Source of the DNA: Paenarthrobacter sp. DKR-5
GTDB lineage: Bacteria > Actinomycetota > Actinomycetes > Actinomycetales > Micrococcaceae
NCBI RefSeq assembly: GCF_018531425.1
Contig: NZ_JAHBOI010000002.1
Location: 372,001 to 436,000 of the forward strand
DNA length: 64,000 bases
Direction: 5' to 3'
The translations under genes were made by a program, and so were the position numbers. Under the pieces are notes generated by a model. The model saw only the letters and a program-made list of their open reading frames with translations. It made no database searches and was not told where the DNA came from. This document shows positions 8,034 through 16,148 of the stretch, piece after piece. Within the stretch, counting starts at the first letter, position 1. Each line of letters opens with the position of its first letter.

Positions 8034-9266
8034 ATGAGCCCCTCGAAGACCCCGGCCGAAGTCCTCGACGTTGACGGGACCGAGGTGCGCATCTCGAGTC
8101 CGGACAAAATCGTCTTCCCCGAGCCCGGGCTCACCAAGCTGGACCTTGTGCGCTACTACCTCGCCGTCGCGGACGGTGCGCTGCGTGGCGCAGGCGGCCG
8201 GCCGATGGTCCTCAAGCGCTTCCCGAAGGGCATTGACGCCGAGCCGTTCTTTCAGAAGCGCGTGCCGGAGAACCACCCCGGGTTCATCGAGACCGCCACG
8301 CTGCATTACGCCTCGGGGACCTCGGCCGAGGAGGCAGTCATCCGGAACGCGGCGGGCCTGGCCTGGGTGGTGAACCTCGGCTGCCTGGACCTCAACCCGC
8401 ACCCGGTGCGCGCCGAGGACCTCGAGCACCCCGACGAACTCCGGGTGGACCTCGATCCGATGCCGGGCGTCGACTGGTCGCAGATCGTCGACGTCGCCTA
8501 CGTCGCGCGGGAGGTGCTCGACGACGTCGGCCTGGTGGGGTGGCCGAAGACGAGCGGGTCGCGGGGGCTCCACATCCTGGTGCGCATCGCGCCGCAGTGG
8601 TCCTACCGCGACGTTCGGCTCGCCGCCGAGACGCTCGCCCGCGAGGTCGAGAACCGCGCTCCGGGTCTCGCGACGGCGCGGTGGTGGAAGGAGGAGCGCG
8701 GCGAGAGCGTGTTCGTGGACTTCAACCAGAACGCGAAGGACCGCACCGTCGCCTCGGCGTACTCGATCAGGGCCGTGCCCGACGCCCGCGTCTCGACGCC
8801 GCTCACCTGGGACGAAGTCCGTTCCACCCGGCCGGAGCAGTTCACTGTGCCCACGGTGCTTGAACGCTTCGCAGCCATCGGCGACCCGCACGGCGGGATT
8901 GACGACGCCGTCGGGAAACTCGACGGCCTCCTCGCTCTCACCGAAGAGCTCGGCCCGGCGGAAAAGCCGCCCCGCGGTGGCACCGACGGCCGCCGACAGT
9001 CGGTCATGCCGCTCATCGAGGTGGCCCGCACCAAGACCAAGCCGGAGGCTCTCGCGGCACTTGAGGAGTGGAAGAAGCGGCACGCTGACGTCGTCCCGGC
9101 CCTGAGCCCCGCCGATGTCCTCGTGGACGGGATGCGCGGATCGAGTTCGCTCTGGTACCGGGTTCGGGTGAACCTGCAGCACGTTCCCGAAGCGGAGCGG
9201 CCGCCGCAGGAGGAGCTCGTTGCCGACTACGACCCGTGGGCCGGCAGGTTTGCAGGAAGGGAATGA
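8034..9266 (+). CDS. LigD-type DNA polymerase/primase domain protein (standalone)
   Basis: A 410-residue protein of the archaeo-eukaryotic primase-like polymerase domain found in bacterial NHEJ LigD. ISSPDKIVFPE near the start, RVDLDPMPGVDW (catalytic Asp pair), SGSRGLHILV and VFVDFNQNAKDRT (third acidic motif) are all present. No ligase or nuclease domain is fused and no Ku gene is in the window, so it is a separate polymerase. It is about 110 residues longer than the minimal domain; the extra C-terminal part (VARTKTKPEALAALEEWKK) is typical of actinobacterial stand-alone copies. Likely role is gap filling or primer synthesis during end joining. Confidence 0.88.
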   Translation: MSPSKTPAEVLDVDGTEVRISSPDKIVFPEPGLTKLDLVRYYLAVADGALRGAGGRPMVLKRFPKGIDAEPFFQKRVPENHPGFIETATLHYASGTSAEEAVIRNAAGLAWVVNLGCLDLNPHPVRAEDLEHPDELRVDLDPMPGVDWSQIVDVAYVAREVLDDVGLVGWPKTSGSRGLHILVRIAPQWSYRDVRLAAETLAREVENRAPGLATARWWKEERGESVFVDFNQNAKDRTVASAYSIRAVPDARVSTPLTWDEVRSTRPEQFTVPTVLERFAAIGDPHGGIDDAVGKLDGLLALTEELGPAEKPPRGGTDGRRQSVMPLIEVARTKTKPEALAALEEWKKRHADVVPALSPADVLVDGMRGSSSLWYRVRVNLQHVPEAERPPQEELVADYDPWAGRFAGRE

Positions 9267-9268
9267 CC

Positions 9269-10054
9269 ATGGCGACTTTCCAGGAACTCCACTACACCGG
9301 GTACCCCCTGGTGCTACCCAATGCCTGGGACGTTGGATCGGGTCTGGCGTTTGCGGAAGCGGGATTCCCTGCCGTCGGCACCACGAGCTTCGGCATTTCA
9401 GCAAGCGCGGGGATGCCCGACGGCGGCGGGTACAGCAAGGCGGCCACCGCCGCTCTGTTGCCGCAGCTGTGCCGCCTCCCCGTCCACGTCACGGCAGACA
9501 TCGAGGACGGTTACTCCGACGATTCCGCCGAGGTCGCGGACTACGTCGCCCAGCTGGCGGCCATCGGCGTAGCCGGGGTCAATCTGGAGGACAGCAAGGA
9601 CGGGCACCTCGTCGATCCGTCAGTTCTCGCGGCCAAGATTGCCGCCGTCAAGCGCCGCTGCCCGGAGGTGTTCATCAACGCGCGGGTGGACAACATCTGG
9701 TTCAAAGAGCAGGCCACCGTCGAGGCCGTCCTGCACCGAGCCGGAGTCTACGCCGACGCAGGGGCTGACGGGACATTTGTCCCCGGACTGGTGGATCCTT
9801 CGGACATCAGGACCATCGCCGCGGGCACTGCGCTGCCGGTCAACGTACTGGCACATCCGTCGCTGACCGTCGCCGAACTGGGCGAGCTGGGGGTCCGGCG
9901 GGTAAGTTCCGGCTCCCTGCCGTACCGGGCGTCGGTCGACGCCGCGGTGAACGTAGTCAGTGCCCTGCGCGAGGGCAAACAGACGCCTGCCGCCACCTCG
10001 TACTGGGAGATGCAATCGCGCCTCGAGGCATTCAGGGATTCCAGCAACGCTTGA
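9269..10054 (+). CDS. Isocitrate lyase / PEP mutase family protein
   Basis: A 261-residue TIM barrel. The N-terminal NAWDVGSGLAFAEAGF and GTTSFG, then ADIEDGY, NLEDSKDG and VFINARVDN match the PEP mutase/isocitrate lyase superfamily, including metal-binding acids. I prefer the ATG at 9269 because GGAAGG lies 8 nt upstream; an ATG at 9263 overlaps the polymerase stop. Members cleave or form C-C or C-P bonds in 2-oxo or carboxyphosphonate substrates, but this subfamily (annotated as oxaloacetate decarboxylase or carboxyvinyl-carboxyphosphonate mutase-like) has no clear reaction. A broken relative lies at 18918-19142. Confidence 0.87.
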   Translation: MATFQELHYTGYPLVLPNAWDVGSGLAFAEAGFPAVGTTSFGISASAGMPDGGGYSKAATAALLPQLCRLPVHVTADIEDGYSDDSAEVADYVAQLAAIGVAGVNLEDSKDGHLVDPSVLAAKIAAVKRRCPEVFINARVDNIWFKEQATVEAVLHRAGVYADAGADGTFVPGLVDPSDIRTIAAGTALPVNVLAHPSLTVAELGELGVRRVSSGSLPYRASVDAAVNVVSALREGKQTPAATSYWEMQSRLEAFRDSSNA

Positions 10055-10095
10055 GCGACGACGCCGACGCCGACGGCAACGAAGCGTCGACGCCG

Positions 10096-11169
10096 TCACC
10101 AGCCACCGCGCGTTGGCGTGTGTCCCTTCCGCGCGTCGTCGGGCATGGCCATTTCGGCGCGCAGGCCCAGGAGCCGGACCGGGCGGCCCGGCTCGATTCC
10201 GGCTGCAAGGCCCAGCACCTGTTCGAGGATCTCGCCGCGGTCGAATGTCTCGGGTATCTTCCTCGCGTGTGTCTTGGTGAGGAACGGCGCGTACCGAACC
10301 TTGAGAGTGAGCCCAACCACGGGCCGCCCTTCGGCCACAACGTCCTCAAGCACACGCGCTGTCAGCTCCCGCACGGCGTCGTCCAGCTGGGCCGGCTCGG
10401 TCAGGTCGCGCTGGAAGGTGGTTTCCCGGCTGTGCCCGCGGGCAACCCACGGGGTATCGTCCACAACGCTGGCGCCCTCCCCTCGTCCAAGCTCCGCGTA
10501 CCAAGGGCCCATCCTGGGGCCGAACTCCGGGACCAGCTCCTGGGGGTCGGCTGCCGCAAGCTCGGCCACTGTGCGAATGCCGAGTTTGGCAAGCCGGGCG
10601 GACACCTTGACTCCGACGCCCCACAGGTCCTTGGTGGGCCGTCCGCCCATGACATCGAGCCAGTTCCCGGCAGTAAGGCGAAAGACGCCGGCCGGCTTCC
10701 CGAAGCCGGTCGCGACCTTGGCACGGACGAGGGTGTCGCCGATCCCCACGCTGCAATGAAGGTGCGTCCGCTCCAGGACGGCGGCCTGGAGCTGCCGGGC
10801 GTAGGCTTCGGGACTCTCCGTCTCGACGCCGACAAAGGCCTCATCCCAACCCAGCACCTGCACGGTGGCACCGGGCTGCGCCCGCAGGGTGGCCATCACT
10901 GTTTCAGACGCCGCGAGGTAAGCCTCCTGATCGACGGGCAGGATGACGGCGTCGGGCACTTTCCGTGCCGCAATGCGCAAGGGCATCCCGGAGCCGACGC
11001 CGAATGCCCTGGCTTCATAGGATGCGGTGGACACCACCGCTCGTTCCGCCGGGTCGCCCCGACCGCCGATGATGATCGGCTTGCCCGCAAGCTCGGGGCG
11101 CCGCAGCACCTCGACCGCCGCGATGAACTGGTCGAGATCGACGTGCAGCACCCACCGGCTTCCGCTCAC
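10096..11169 (-). CDS. dinB: DNA polymerase IV (Y family)
   Basis: A 357-residue translesion polymerase starting at GTG 11169 (VSGSRWVLHVDLDQ). Catalytic DLDQF at the start supplies the first metal aspartate, YEARAFGV and MPLRIA are fingers motifs, GWDEAFVGVE holds the second acidic pair, and SVGIGDTLVRAKVATGFGKPAG and the helix-hairpin-helix GVGVKVSARLAKLGI follow. The C-terminal little-finger domain is complete. It differs from E. coli DinB in DLDQFIAAVE replacing DMDAFFASVE, as in actinobacterial DinB2-like forms. An in-frame upstream ATG (11235) would add 22 residues lacking homology. Confidence 0.93.
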   Translation of the reverse strand: MSGSRWVLHVDLDQFIAAVEVLRRPELAGKPIIIGGRGDPAERAVVSTASYEARAFGVGSGMPLRIAARKVPDAVILPVDQEAYLAASETVMATLRAQPGATVQVLGWDEAFVGVETESPEAYARQLQAAVLERTHLHCSVGIGDTLVRAKVATGFGKPAGVFRLTAGNWLDVMGGRPTKDLWGVGVKVSARLAKLGIRTVAELAAADPQELVPEFGPRMGPWYAELGRGEGASVVDDTPWVARGHSRETTFQRDLTEPAQLDDAVRELTARVLEDVVAEGRPVVGLTLKVRYAPFLTKTHARKIPETFDRGEILEQVLGLAAGIEPGRPVRLLGLRAEMAMPDDARKGHTPTRGGW

Positions 11170-11343
11170 GACACCAGTCTGCCCCAAAAAAAGGGGCCCA
11201 AGGGCTCCCCTGCTGCGCCTCAGTGTTGGCGGCAACCTGCCGGCGCACCGGAGCCTCCTGCACGCGACACGGTAACCGGATTGTTGACAGTGACCCAGAT
11301 CATATGTACCTTCCCTCAGGGGGATAAAAACATACTTAATTCG

Positions 11344-11353
11344 TCCTATAGGA
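11344..11353. promoter_or_regulatory. Perfect palindrome upstream of MFS gene
   Basis: TCCTATAGGA, a perfect 10-bp palindrome, lies 13 nt before the ATG of the MFS gene and overlaps its ribosome site region. The upstream interval also contains TTGACA at 11284-11289. It may be an operator; no regulator gene is adjacent. Confidence 0.35.
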
Positions 11354-11366
11354 AATAGGAGTAGTC

Positions 11367-12692
11367 ATGACCAATGTGGCTCATGCAGCCTCGCAGGTCG
11401 GGAGGAAGCGCTGGACGCGCCTGATACCGGTCGCGATCATCGTTTACATCATCTCGTTCATGGATAGAACCAACATCGGGTTCGCCCTGAACGGACTGCA
11501 CAAGGATCTCGGCATCGACGCGGCCCAGCAAGGCCTCGCCGCCGGCATCTTCTTCATCGGATACCTGACGCTCCAGATTCCGGGCGGCTACCTGGCCGAG
11601 CGTTGGAGCGCCAAGAAGTTCGTCGGCATCATGGTGCTGGTGTGGGGCGTTCTCGCGGTGCTTTCCGGGTTCGTGCAGAACTTCGAGCAGCTGCTCATCG
11701 TTCGTTTCTTCCTCGGGGTCGCCGAAGCCGGCATCTGGCCGGCAATCCTGGTACTCATCAGCCACTGGTTCCCCGAGGCGGAACGCGCCCGCGCCTACGC
11801 CTTCTGGATGATGAACATCGCCATCGCCTCCATCATCACCGCACCCCTCTCGGGCTGGATCCTCTCCTTCTCCGACTGGCGCTGGCTCTTCATCATCGAG
11901 GGCATCTTCCCGTTCGTCATCGCCGCGCCCATCTGGTGGCTGTTCGTCGCCGACCACCCCCGCACCGCCAAGTGGTGCTCGCCGGAGGAGCGCGCCTACA
12001 TCGAGGAAGGTCTCGCCGCCGACCGCGCCGCGCACCCGGCGAAGGAGCACGTCAGCATCAAGCACGTGTTCTCCAACTCCGTCGTGTGGCGTTTGACGCT
12101 CGTCTACTTCCTGATCCAGATCGGGTTCTATGGCCTGAACATCTGGCTTCCGAAGGTCGTGAAGACCATCACCGGCGGATCACCCCTGGAGGTCGGATTC
12201 GTTACAGCCATCCCCTACATCCTGGCGATGGTCGGTCTTTGGTACAACGCCAAGGCAGCCGACAAAACCGGCCGCTACTCCAGGCACGTACTGCTCTCCA
12301 TGGCCATCGGCGCCGTCGCCCTGGTCATCTCGGTGGCAACCGGAAACTCGATGCCCATCATCGCCGTGGTCTTCATCAGCATCGCCATGGCAGGTGCGCT
12401 GGCCTACGACGGTCCCTTCTGGGCTTCCGCGTCCCGCGCCATGCCCGTCGCGGTCGCAGGCACTGCCATGGGACTGATCAACGCGGTCGGCAACCTCGGC
12501 GGCTTCGTCGGACCCTACGTCGGCGGCTTCCTGCAGGACCTCACCAACGGAAGCTTCATGGCAATGTCCGTCTTCCTGGCGGCCTGCCTGCTTGCAGCGG
12601 GCCTGGTCATGCTCACCCTCCGGCGCGGCGGGGACCGGCCGGTCACGGAAGCAGCGGAACCGGAAGTGGCGCAGCCCCGGCCGACGCACTAA
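11367..12692 (+). CDS. MFS transporter, anion:cation symporter (ACS) type
   Basis: A 441-residue, 12-helix carrier. SFMDRTNIGFALNGL near residue 30 and QIPGGYLAERWSAKKF near 75 are the typical ACS-family marks (NanT/ExuT/phthalate-like carriers). The second half contains NIWLPKVVKTITG. AAATAGGAG precedes the ATG. Members import organic anions such as hexuronates, tartrate or phthalate with protons. It is monocistronic and followed by a strong hairpin, so its substrate cannot be inferred from context. Confidence 0.88.
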   Translation: MTNVAHAASQVGRKRWTRLIPVAIIVYIISFMDRTNIGFALNGLHKDLGIDAAQQGLAAGIFFIGYLTLQIPGGYLAERWSAKKFVGIMVLVWGVLAVLSGFVQNFEQLLIVRFFLGVAEAGIWPAILVLISHWFPEAERARAYAFWMMNIAIASIITAPLSGWILSFSDWRWLFIIEGIFPFVIAAPIWWLFVADHPRTAKWCSPEERAYIEEGLAADRAAHPAKEHVSIKHVFSNSVVWRLTLVYFLIQIGFYGLNIWLPKVVKTITGGSPLEVGFVTAIPYILAMVGLWYNAKAADKTGRYSRHVLLSMAIGAVALVISVATGNSMPIIAVVFISIAMAGALAYDGPFWASASRAMPVAVAGTAMGLINAVGNLGGFVGPYVGGFLQDLTNGSFMAMSVFLAACLLAAGLVMLTLRRGGDRPVTEAAEPEVAQPRPTH

Positions 12693-12721
12693 CCGGAATT
12701 GCCTCCAATCCCGTAAAGGAC

Positions 12722-12763
12722 TGAAGGGATCAGACCGCGAAAAGCCGCGGACTGGTCCCTTCA
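12722..12763 (+). terminator. Terminator of the MFS gene
   Basis: Arms TGAAGGGA (12722-12729) and TCCCTTCA (12756-12763) enclose a nested CCGCG/CGCGG stem. It lies 30 nt after the MFS stop and before uppP. Confidence 0.7.
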
Positions 12764-12798
12764 GGCTCTTTCGAAGGCGCGGTTGGTAGGGTCTGGGT

Positions 12799-13677
12799 GT
12801 GCTTAACACCTTTCAGGCAGCCGTCCTCGGCCTCATCCAGGGCATCACCGAACTCTTCCCGATCTCCAGTCTTGGCCACAGCGTCATCCTTCCCCGACTT
12901 TTCGGATGGAACCTGGACCAGAACGCGCCGGCGTTCCTGACCTTCCTCATCGCCACCCACCTCGCCACCGCCCTGGTCCTGTTCCTCTTCTTCCTCAAGG
13001 ACTGGATCGAAATCTTCAAAGGGTTGGGCAGGTCGATCCGCGACCGCAAAATCGCCCCCTCGGACACCTACGCCAAGCTCGGCTGGCTGCTCATCATCGG
13101 TACCGTCCCGGCCGGAATCCTGGGCCTGCTTCTCGAAAAGCCGATCCGGGCCCTGTTCGCCTCCCCCCTGCTGGCCGCCGGCATGCTCATCGTCAACGGC
13201 CTGATCCTCCTCGCCGCCGAACGCCTGCGCTCCCGACAGGCACGCCTGCACGCGCGGCGGGTGGCCGAGGGAGGATCACCGGACGCGCAGATCGCTGAGC
13301 TTTCCTTCAAGCAGGCCGTCGGTGTCGGGACCGCCCAGGCCGCCGCACTCATCCCCGGCATCTCACGGTCCGGTTCCTCCATGGTCGGAGGCCTGCTCTC
13401 CGGGCTGAACAACGAAAGCGCGGCCCGCTTCAGCTTCCTGCTGGCCACACCCGTGATCGGAGCCGCGGCCGCACTGAAACTTCCCGAACTGCTCAGCTCC
13501 TCGATGGCGGCCGAGCGCGGCAGCTTCCTCGTGGGCGCGGTCTGCTCCGCGGTCGCGGCATGGTTCTCGACCAAGTTCCTGCTGCGCTTCTTCGAAACAC
13601 GGACCCTCACCCCCTTCGCCGTTTACTGCGTCATCGGAGGGGTCCTCTACACCGTCCTCATGCTCCTCGGGATCTAG
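12799..13677 (+). CDS. uppP: Undecaprenyl-diphosphatase
   Basis: A 292-residue polytopic membrane enzyme starting at GTG. Two active-site motifs are visible: GITELFPISSLGH (residues ~17-29) and PGISRSGSS (around 191). It dephosphorylates undecaprenyl diphosphate so that the lipid carrier can be reused for peptidoglycan and polysaccharide synthesis, and overproduction gives bacitracin resistance. The first motif reads TELFPISSLGH instead of the usual TEFLPVSSTGH, marking a divergent branch, but the catalytic Glu, Ser, His and Arg positions are kept. Around eight hydrophobic segments are evident. Confidence 0.92.
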   Translation: MLNTFQAAVLGLIQGITELFPISSLGHSVILPRLFGWNLDQNAPAFLTFLIATHLATALVLFLFFLKDWIEIFKGLGRSIRDRKIAPSDTYAKLGWLLIIGTVPAGILGLLLEKPIRALFASPLLAAGMLIVNGLILLAAERLRSRQARLHARRVAEGGSPDAQIAELSFKQAVGVGTAQAAALIPGISRSGSSMVGGLLSGLNNESAARFSFLLATPVIGAAAALKLPELLSSSMAAERGSFLVGAVCSAVAAWFSTKFLLRFFETRTLTPFAVYCVIGGVLYTVLMLLGI

Positions 13678-13737
13678 AACCCCCAGGTGCGCCCGCGGCC
13701 CTAGCGAAGGCCTGGCGAGTCTTATTTCCCTTACCTA

Positions 13738-13761
13738 TTGACGGTTTCATTAATTCGTCAA
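13738..13761. promoter_or_regulatory. Inverted repeat TTGACG-N12-CGTCAA
   Basis: Perfect 6-bp arms with a 12-nt AT-rich spacer, flanked further out by CCTA and TAGG. On the plus strand TTGACG with TAGGAT 19 nt downstream resembles a sigma-70 promoter. It lies between the convergent uppP and hypothetical genes, where no CDS start is expected. A similar site occurs at 30704-30727. Confidence 0.4.
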
Positions 13762-13788
13762 GTAGGATGGTCGATGGGTAGGTGTGCA

Positions 13789-13849
13789 GCAGCGTTGCAC
13801 CTGCCCACTCCCATATGCAGGGTTGGCAGGTGCGTCAGCGCAACGCTGC
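13789..13849. terminator. Long interrupted inverted repeat between convergent genes
   Basis: GCAGCGTTGCACCTGCC (13789-13805) is complementary to GGCAGGTGC (13825-13833) plus GCAACGCTGC (13840-13849), with a 6-nt bulge. It abuts the stop of the minus-strand gene at 13854, so it is a likely bidirectional terminator, or a structured RNA if the upstream promoter-like site is active. Confidence 0.5.
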
Positions 13850-13853
13850 GGAA

Positions 13854-14300
13854 CTACAGATCCCGCTGCTGCGGGTTGGGCCACGGGTACAGGGACGGGT
13901 CAGCACCAACATGCATTCGTCCCTCCTGATCCACCCGGAAGTCGGTGTCCGCGTGGGTCCCGGCCGCATGTGCGACGGCGGCAAGGATGAGCATGATGTT
14001 CCTGGGGTCCATCCCGGGGAGCACCTCGCTCAACTGCACGGGTCCCCCCTCCCCCAACGAGGATGCGATACGAAGGAATCCTTGTTCGCCCTCCGTCAGG
14101 GATGAAATACCAGCGGGGATGGACGCAAAATCCACTACATAGCGGCCCATTCGGTCCCGCATGATCCACCCCCGGGACGTATCGGCGAAACGCCCCCCAA
14201 ACCCGCGCAACAGCAGCTCAGTCGCTGCCTCCAGCGGATAATCGCCCGCCGACCAGGTCCTCAGTTGATTCTGTACCTGCATCAGCAAACCCCGCTCCAC
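13854..14300 (-). CDS. Hypothetical protein
   Basis: A 148-residue protein starting at GTG 14300, which has AAGGGGAT six bases upstream; an internal ATG seven codons later is an alternative. It is soluble and acidic-to-neutral, with LLLRGFGGRFADTSRGWIMRD and VDFASIPAGISSLTEGEQGFLRIASSL as its most protein-like segments and a PWPNPQQRDL tail. I do not recognise the family. Codon use agrees with a real gene and a hairpin follows its stop. Confidence 0.6.
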   Translation of the reverse strand: MERGLLMQVQNQLRTWSAGDYPLEAATELLLRGFGGRFADTSRGWIMRDRMGRYVVDFASIPAGISSLTEGEQGFLRIASSLGEGGPVQLSEVLPGMDPRNIMLILAAVAHAAGTHADTDFRVDQEGRMHVGADPSLYPWPNPQQRDL

Positions 14301-14429
14301 GGCTTATCCCCTTCGACAATTCTAGCCCTGCACCGCTCGAATGAGCCCGCGAGAAGCGGACCCTCGCGCGGGAAGCCGCCGATGGGGGCAACCGGCTGAG
14401 CGGAGCATTGCCGTCGTCGGCCCTTTGTT

Positions 14430-14442
14430 CTATAACTTATAG
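14430..14442. promoter_or_regulatory. Candidate YtrA-type operator
   Basis: CTATAACTTATAG is a perfect 6+1+6 palindrome 25 nt before the GntR-family gene, overlapping where its -10 box would be. YtrA-type regulators usually repress their own operon through such a site. Confidence 0.5.
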
Positions 14443-14467
14443 ATCAAGAGCGGGAGACATGTTGTAG

Positions 14468-14860
14468 ATGATCCTCAACATCGATCTGGCCAGCGCGGTG
14501 CCGATCTACCAGCAGCTTCGGGACCAGGTCGTGGAAGCAATCGCTGACGGCGAGCTTGCCGAGGGCAGCTCGCTGCCGCCCATCAGGACGCTCGCCGCCG
14601 ATTTCGGCATCAACTTCCATACCGTCAACAAGGCGTATGACCTCCTGCGCAAGGAGGGTCTGATCCGGCTCAACCGGAAAACCGGAGCCGTGGTCGCCGC
14701 CTCCGCCGCGGACCCGCCGTTCGCGGCCGATTGGACGGCGAGGGCCCGGACCTTGCTGGCCGAGGCGGTGGCCAGAGGACTGTCGGCCGACGAAGTGCTC
14801 GCTACCTGCCGGTCCGTGCTCGATTCCTTCGCCAGCACACACCGGGAGGACACGCCATGA
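14468..14860 (+). CDS. GntR-family regulator, YtrA subfamily
   Basis: A 130-residue protein with an N-terminal GntR winged helix (VPIYQQLRDQVVEAIADGEL, then LPPIRTLAADFGINFHTVNKAYDLLRKEGLI, quoted in parts) and a short helical C-terminus without an effector-binding domain, which defines the YtrA subfamily. It overlaps the next gene by ATGA, so both are translated together. YtrA regulators normally control ABC transporters; here the partner is a DUF1648/DUF5808 membrane protein. Autoregulation through 14430-14442 is inferred. Confidence 0.88.
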   Translation: MILNIDLASAVPIYQQLRDQVVEAIADGELAEGSSLPPIRTLAADFGINFHTVNKAYDLLRKEGLIRLNRKTGAVVAASAADPPFAADWTARARTLLAEAVARGLSADEVLATCRSVLDSFASTHREDTP

Positions 14861-15939
14861 CCCTTGCTATCGTTCTGAGTTCTGCATTGCTGGCGCTGGT
14901 GCTTGTGCTCGCCCTGGTGCTGCCTTCGATCAACAGTCCCACCGTGCCCTTCGGTGTCCGGGTACCGGCCACTCATGCCGACGATCCGGCGGTGGCCAAA
15001 CAAACCCGTATCTACCGCCGGCGGGTACTCATCAGCGGGATCCTCGCTGCCGCGCTCGGCGTCGCCCTGTACGGTGTGACCGGCGAGACGCTGCTGCTTC
15101 CGCTCTCGGTCCTGGTGCTTGTCGGTGTCTGGTACGGCTGCTTCTTCCTGGCCAACCACGAGATCCGCACCGCGAAGGCCGCCGGAGGTTGGTACGAGGG
15201 CCTGCACCAGGGGATCGCGGTGGACACCGGGCTGCGCACCGACCCGCCGCGGTTTCCCTGGCTCTGGCTGTTGCCGGCGGTGATTCTCACGGCCGCCACC
15301 GTGGTCATCGGCGTGCTCAGCTACCCCTCAATGCCCGGGATCCTCACCGTGAACCACGGCGCGAAGGGCACAGCCGACCGGTTTGCCGTCAAATCAGTCA
15401 GCACGGCCTTCTCCCTGGTGTTCGTGCAGCTCGGCGTCACCGGGTTACTCGCAGGAATCGCGGCAGCCATCGTCCACGGCCGCCCCGACCTCGACCCGGC
15501 CCGGCCGGCAGCCTCCGCACGCTGGCACCGCCGCTACACGTCGCTGAGCGCGAAGGCCCTGCTCGGGCTGGCTGCGATGATCGACCTGGGGATGCTGGGC
15601 TCATCCGCGCTGATGTGGACCGGAACCACCACGCCCTGGGCGCCGCTGGTCATCGTGCTCCCGGTCCTGACCGCGGTTGCTGTCGCCGTCGTGGTCCTGG
15701 CCAGGAACAACCGTGAGCAGGACGAGGGCGAACACGACACCGGCCTGACCCACCGCGACGACGACAGGTACTGGCGCGGCGGCCTGTTCTACGCCAACCG
15801 CGAAGACCATGCACTGCTGGTCCCGCGCCGCTTCGGCTTGGGCTGGACGCTCAACTTCGCCAATCCGAGGGCCGCGATGCTCCTGGCCGGCATCGTCGCG
15901 CTCGTCGGCTTGCTCCTCACCCTCCGCTTCGAGCGCTGA
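14857..15939 (+). CDS. DUF1648/DUF5808-type membrane protein
   Basis: A 360-residue polytopic membrane protein starting at the ATG that overlaps the regulator stop. Hydrophobic segments occur at the extreme N-terminus, near residues 50-100, 130-155, 185-210 and further on. VPFGVRVP and YPSMPGILTVNHGAKGTADRF (split) match DUF1648; the C-terminal DDRYWRGGLFYANREDH and GWTLNFANPRA match DUF5808. Relatives are always next to YtrA-type regulators. Function is unknown; envelope stress sensing or transport is a guess from the pairing. Confidence 0.78.
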   Translation: MTLAIVLSSALLALVLVLALVLPSINSPTVPFGVRVPATHADDPAVAKQTRIYRRRVLISGILAAALGVALYGVTGETLLLPLSVLVLVGVWYGCFFLANHEIRTAKAAGGWYEGLHQGIAVDTGLRTDPPRFPWLWLLPAVILTAATVVIGVLSYPSMPGILTVNHGAKGTADRFAVKSVSTAFSLVFVQLGVTGLLAGIAAAIVHGRPDLDPARPAASARWHRRYTSLSAKALLGLAAMIDLGMLGSSALMWTGTTTPWAPLVIVLPVLTAVAVAVVVLARNNREQDEGEHDTGLTHRDDDRYWRGGLFYANREDHALLVPRRFGLGWTLNFANPRAAMLLAGIVALVGLLLTLRFER

Positions 15940-16148
15940 GCCCTCCAAGCAGCCCGCTGTGCCGCATAATAAGGGCGAGCACTTGCCCACCGGCGTCTAT
16001 CGCCGTCGCCACCGTAGTTCAGGAGCCCCGTGTCACGCTTTCTCCAGCAGGCGGATCGCCCGCGGCCGCGCTGTGCGTTCGACGGCGCTGACGCTTGCTT
16101 CGCCGGCACGGCGCCATGCCCGGCCATGCAGCCGATGCCGGTCGCCCT

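Noticed and set aside
10051-11358. 435-residue plus-strand frame opposite dinB
   Set aside because: Antisense to a well-supported polymerase gene; no domain seen.
13738-13929. 63-residue plus-strand ORF after uppP
   Set aside because: It is largely antisense to the 13854-14300 gene, Cys/Arg-rich, and has no ribosome site.
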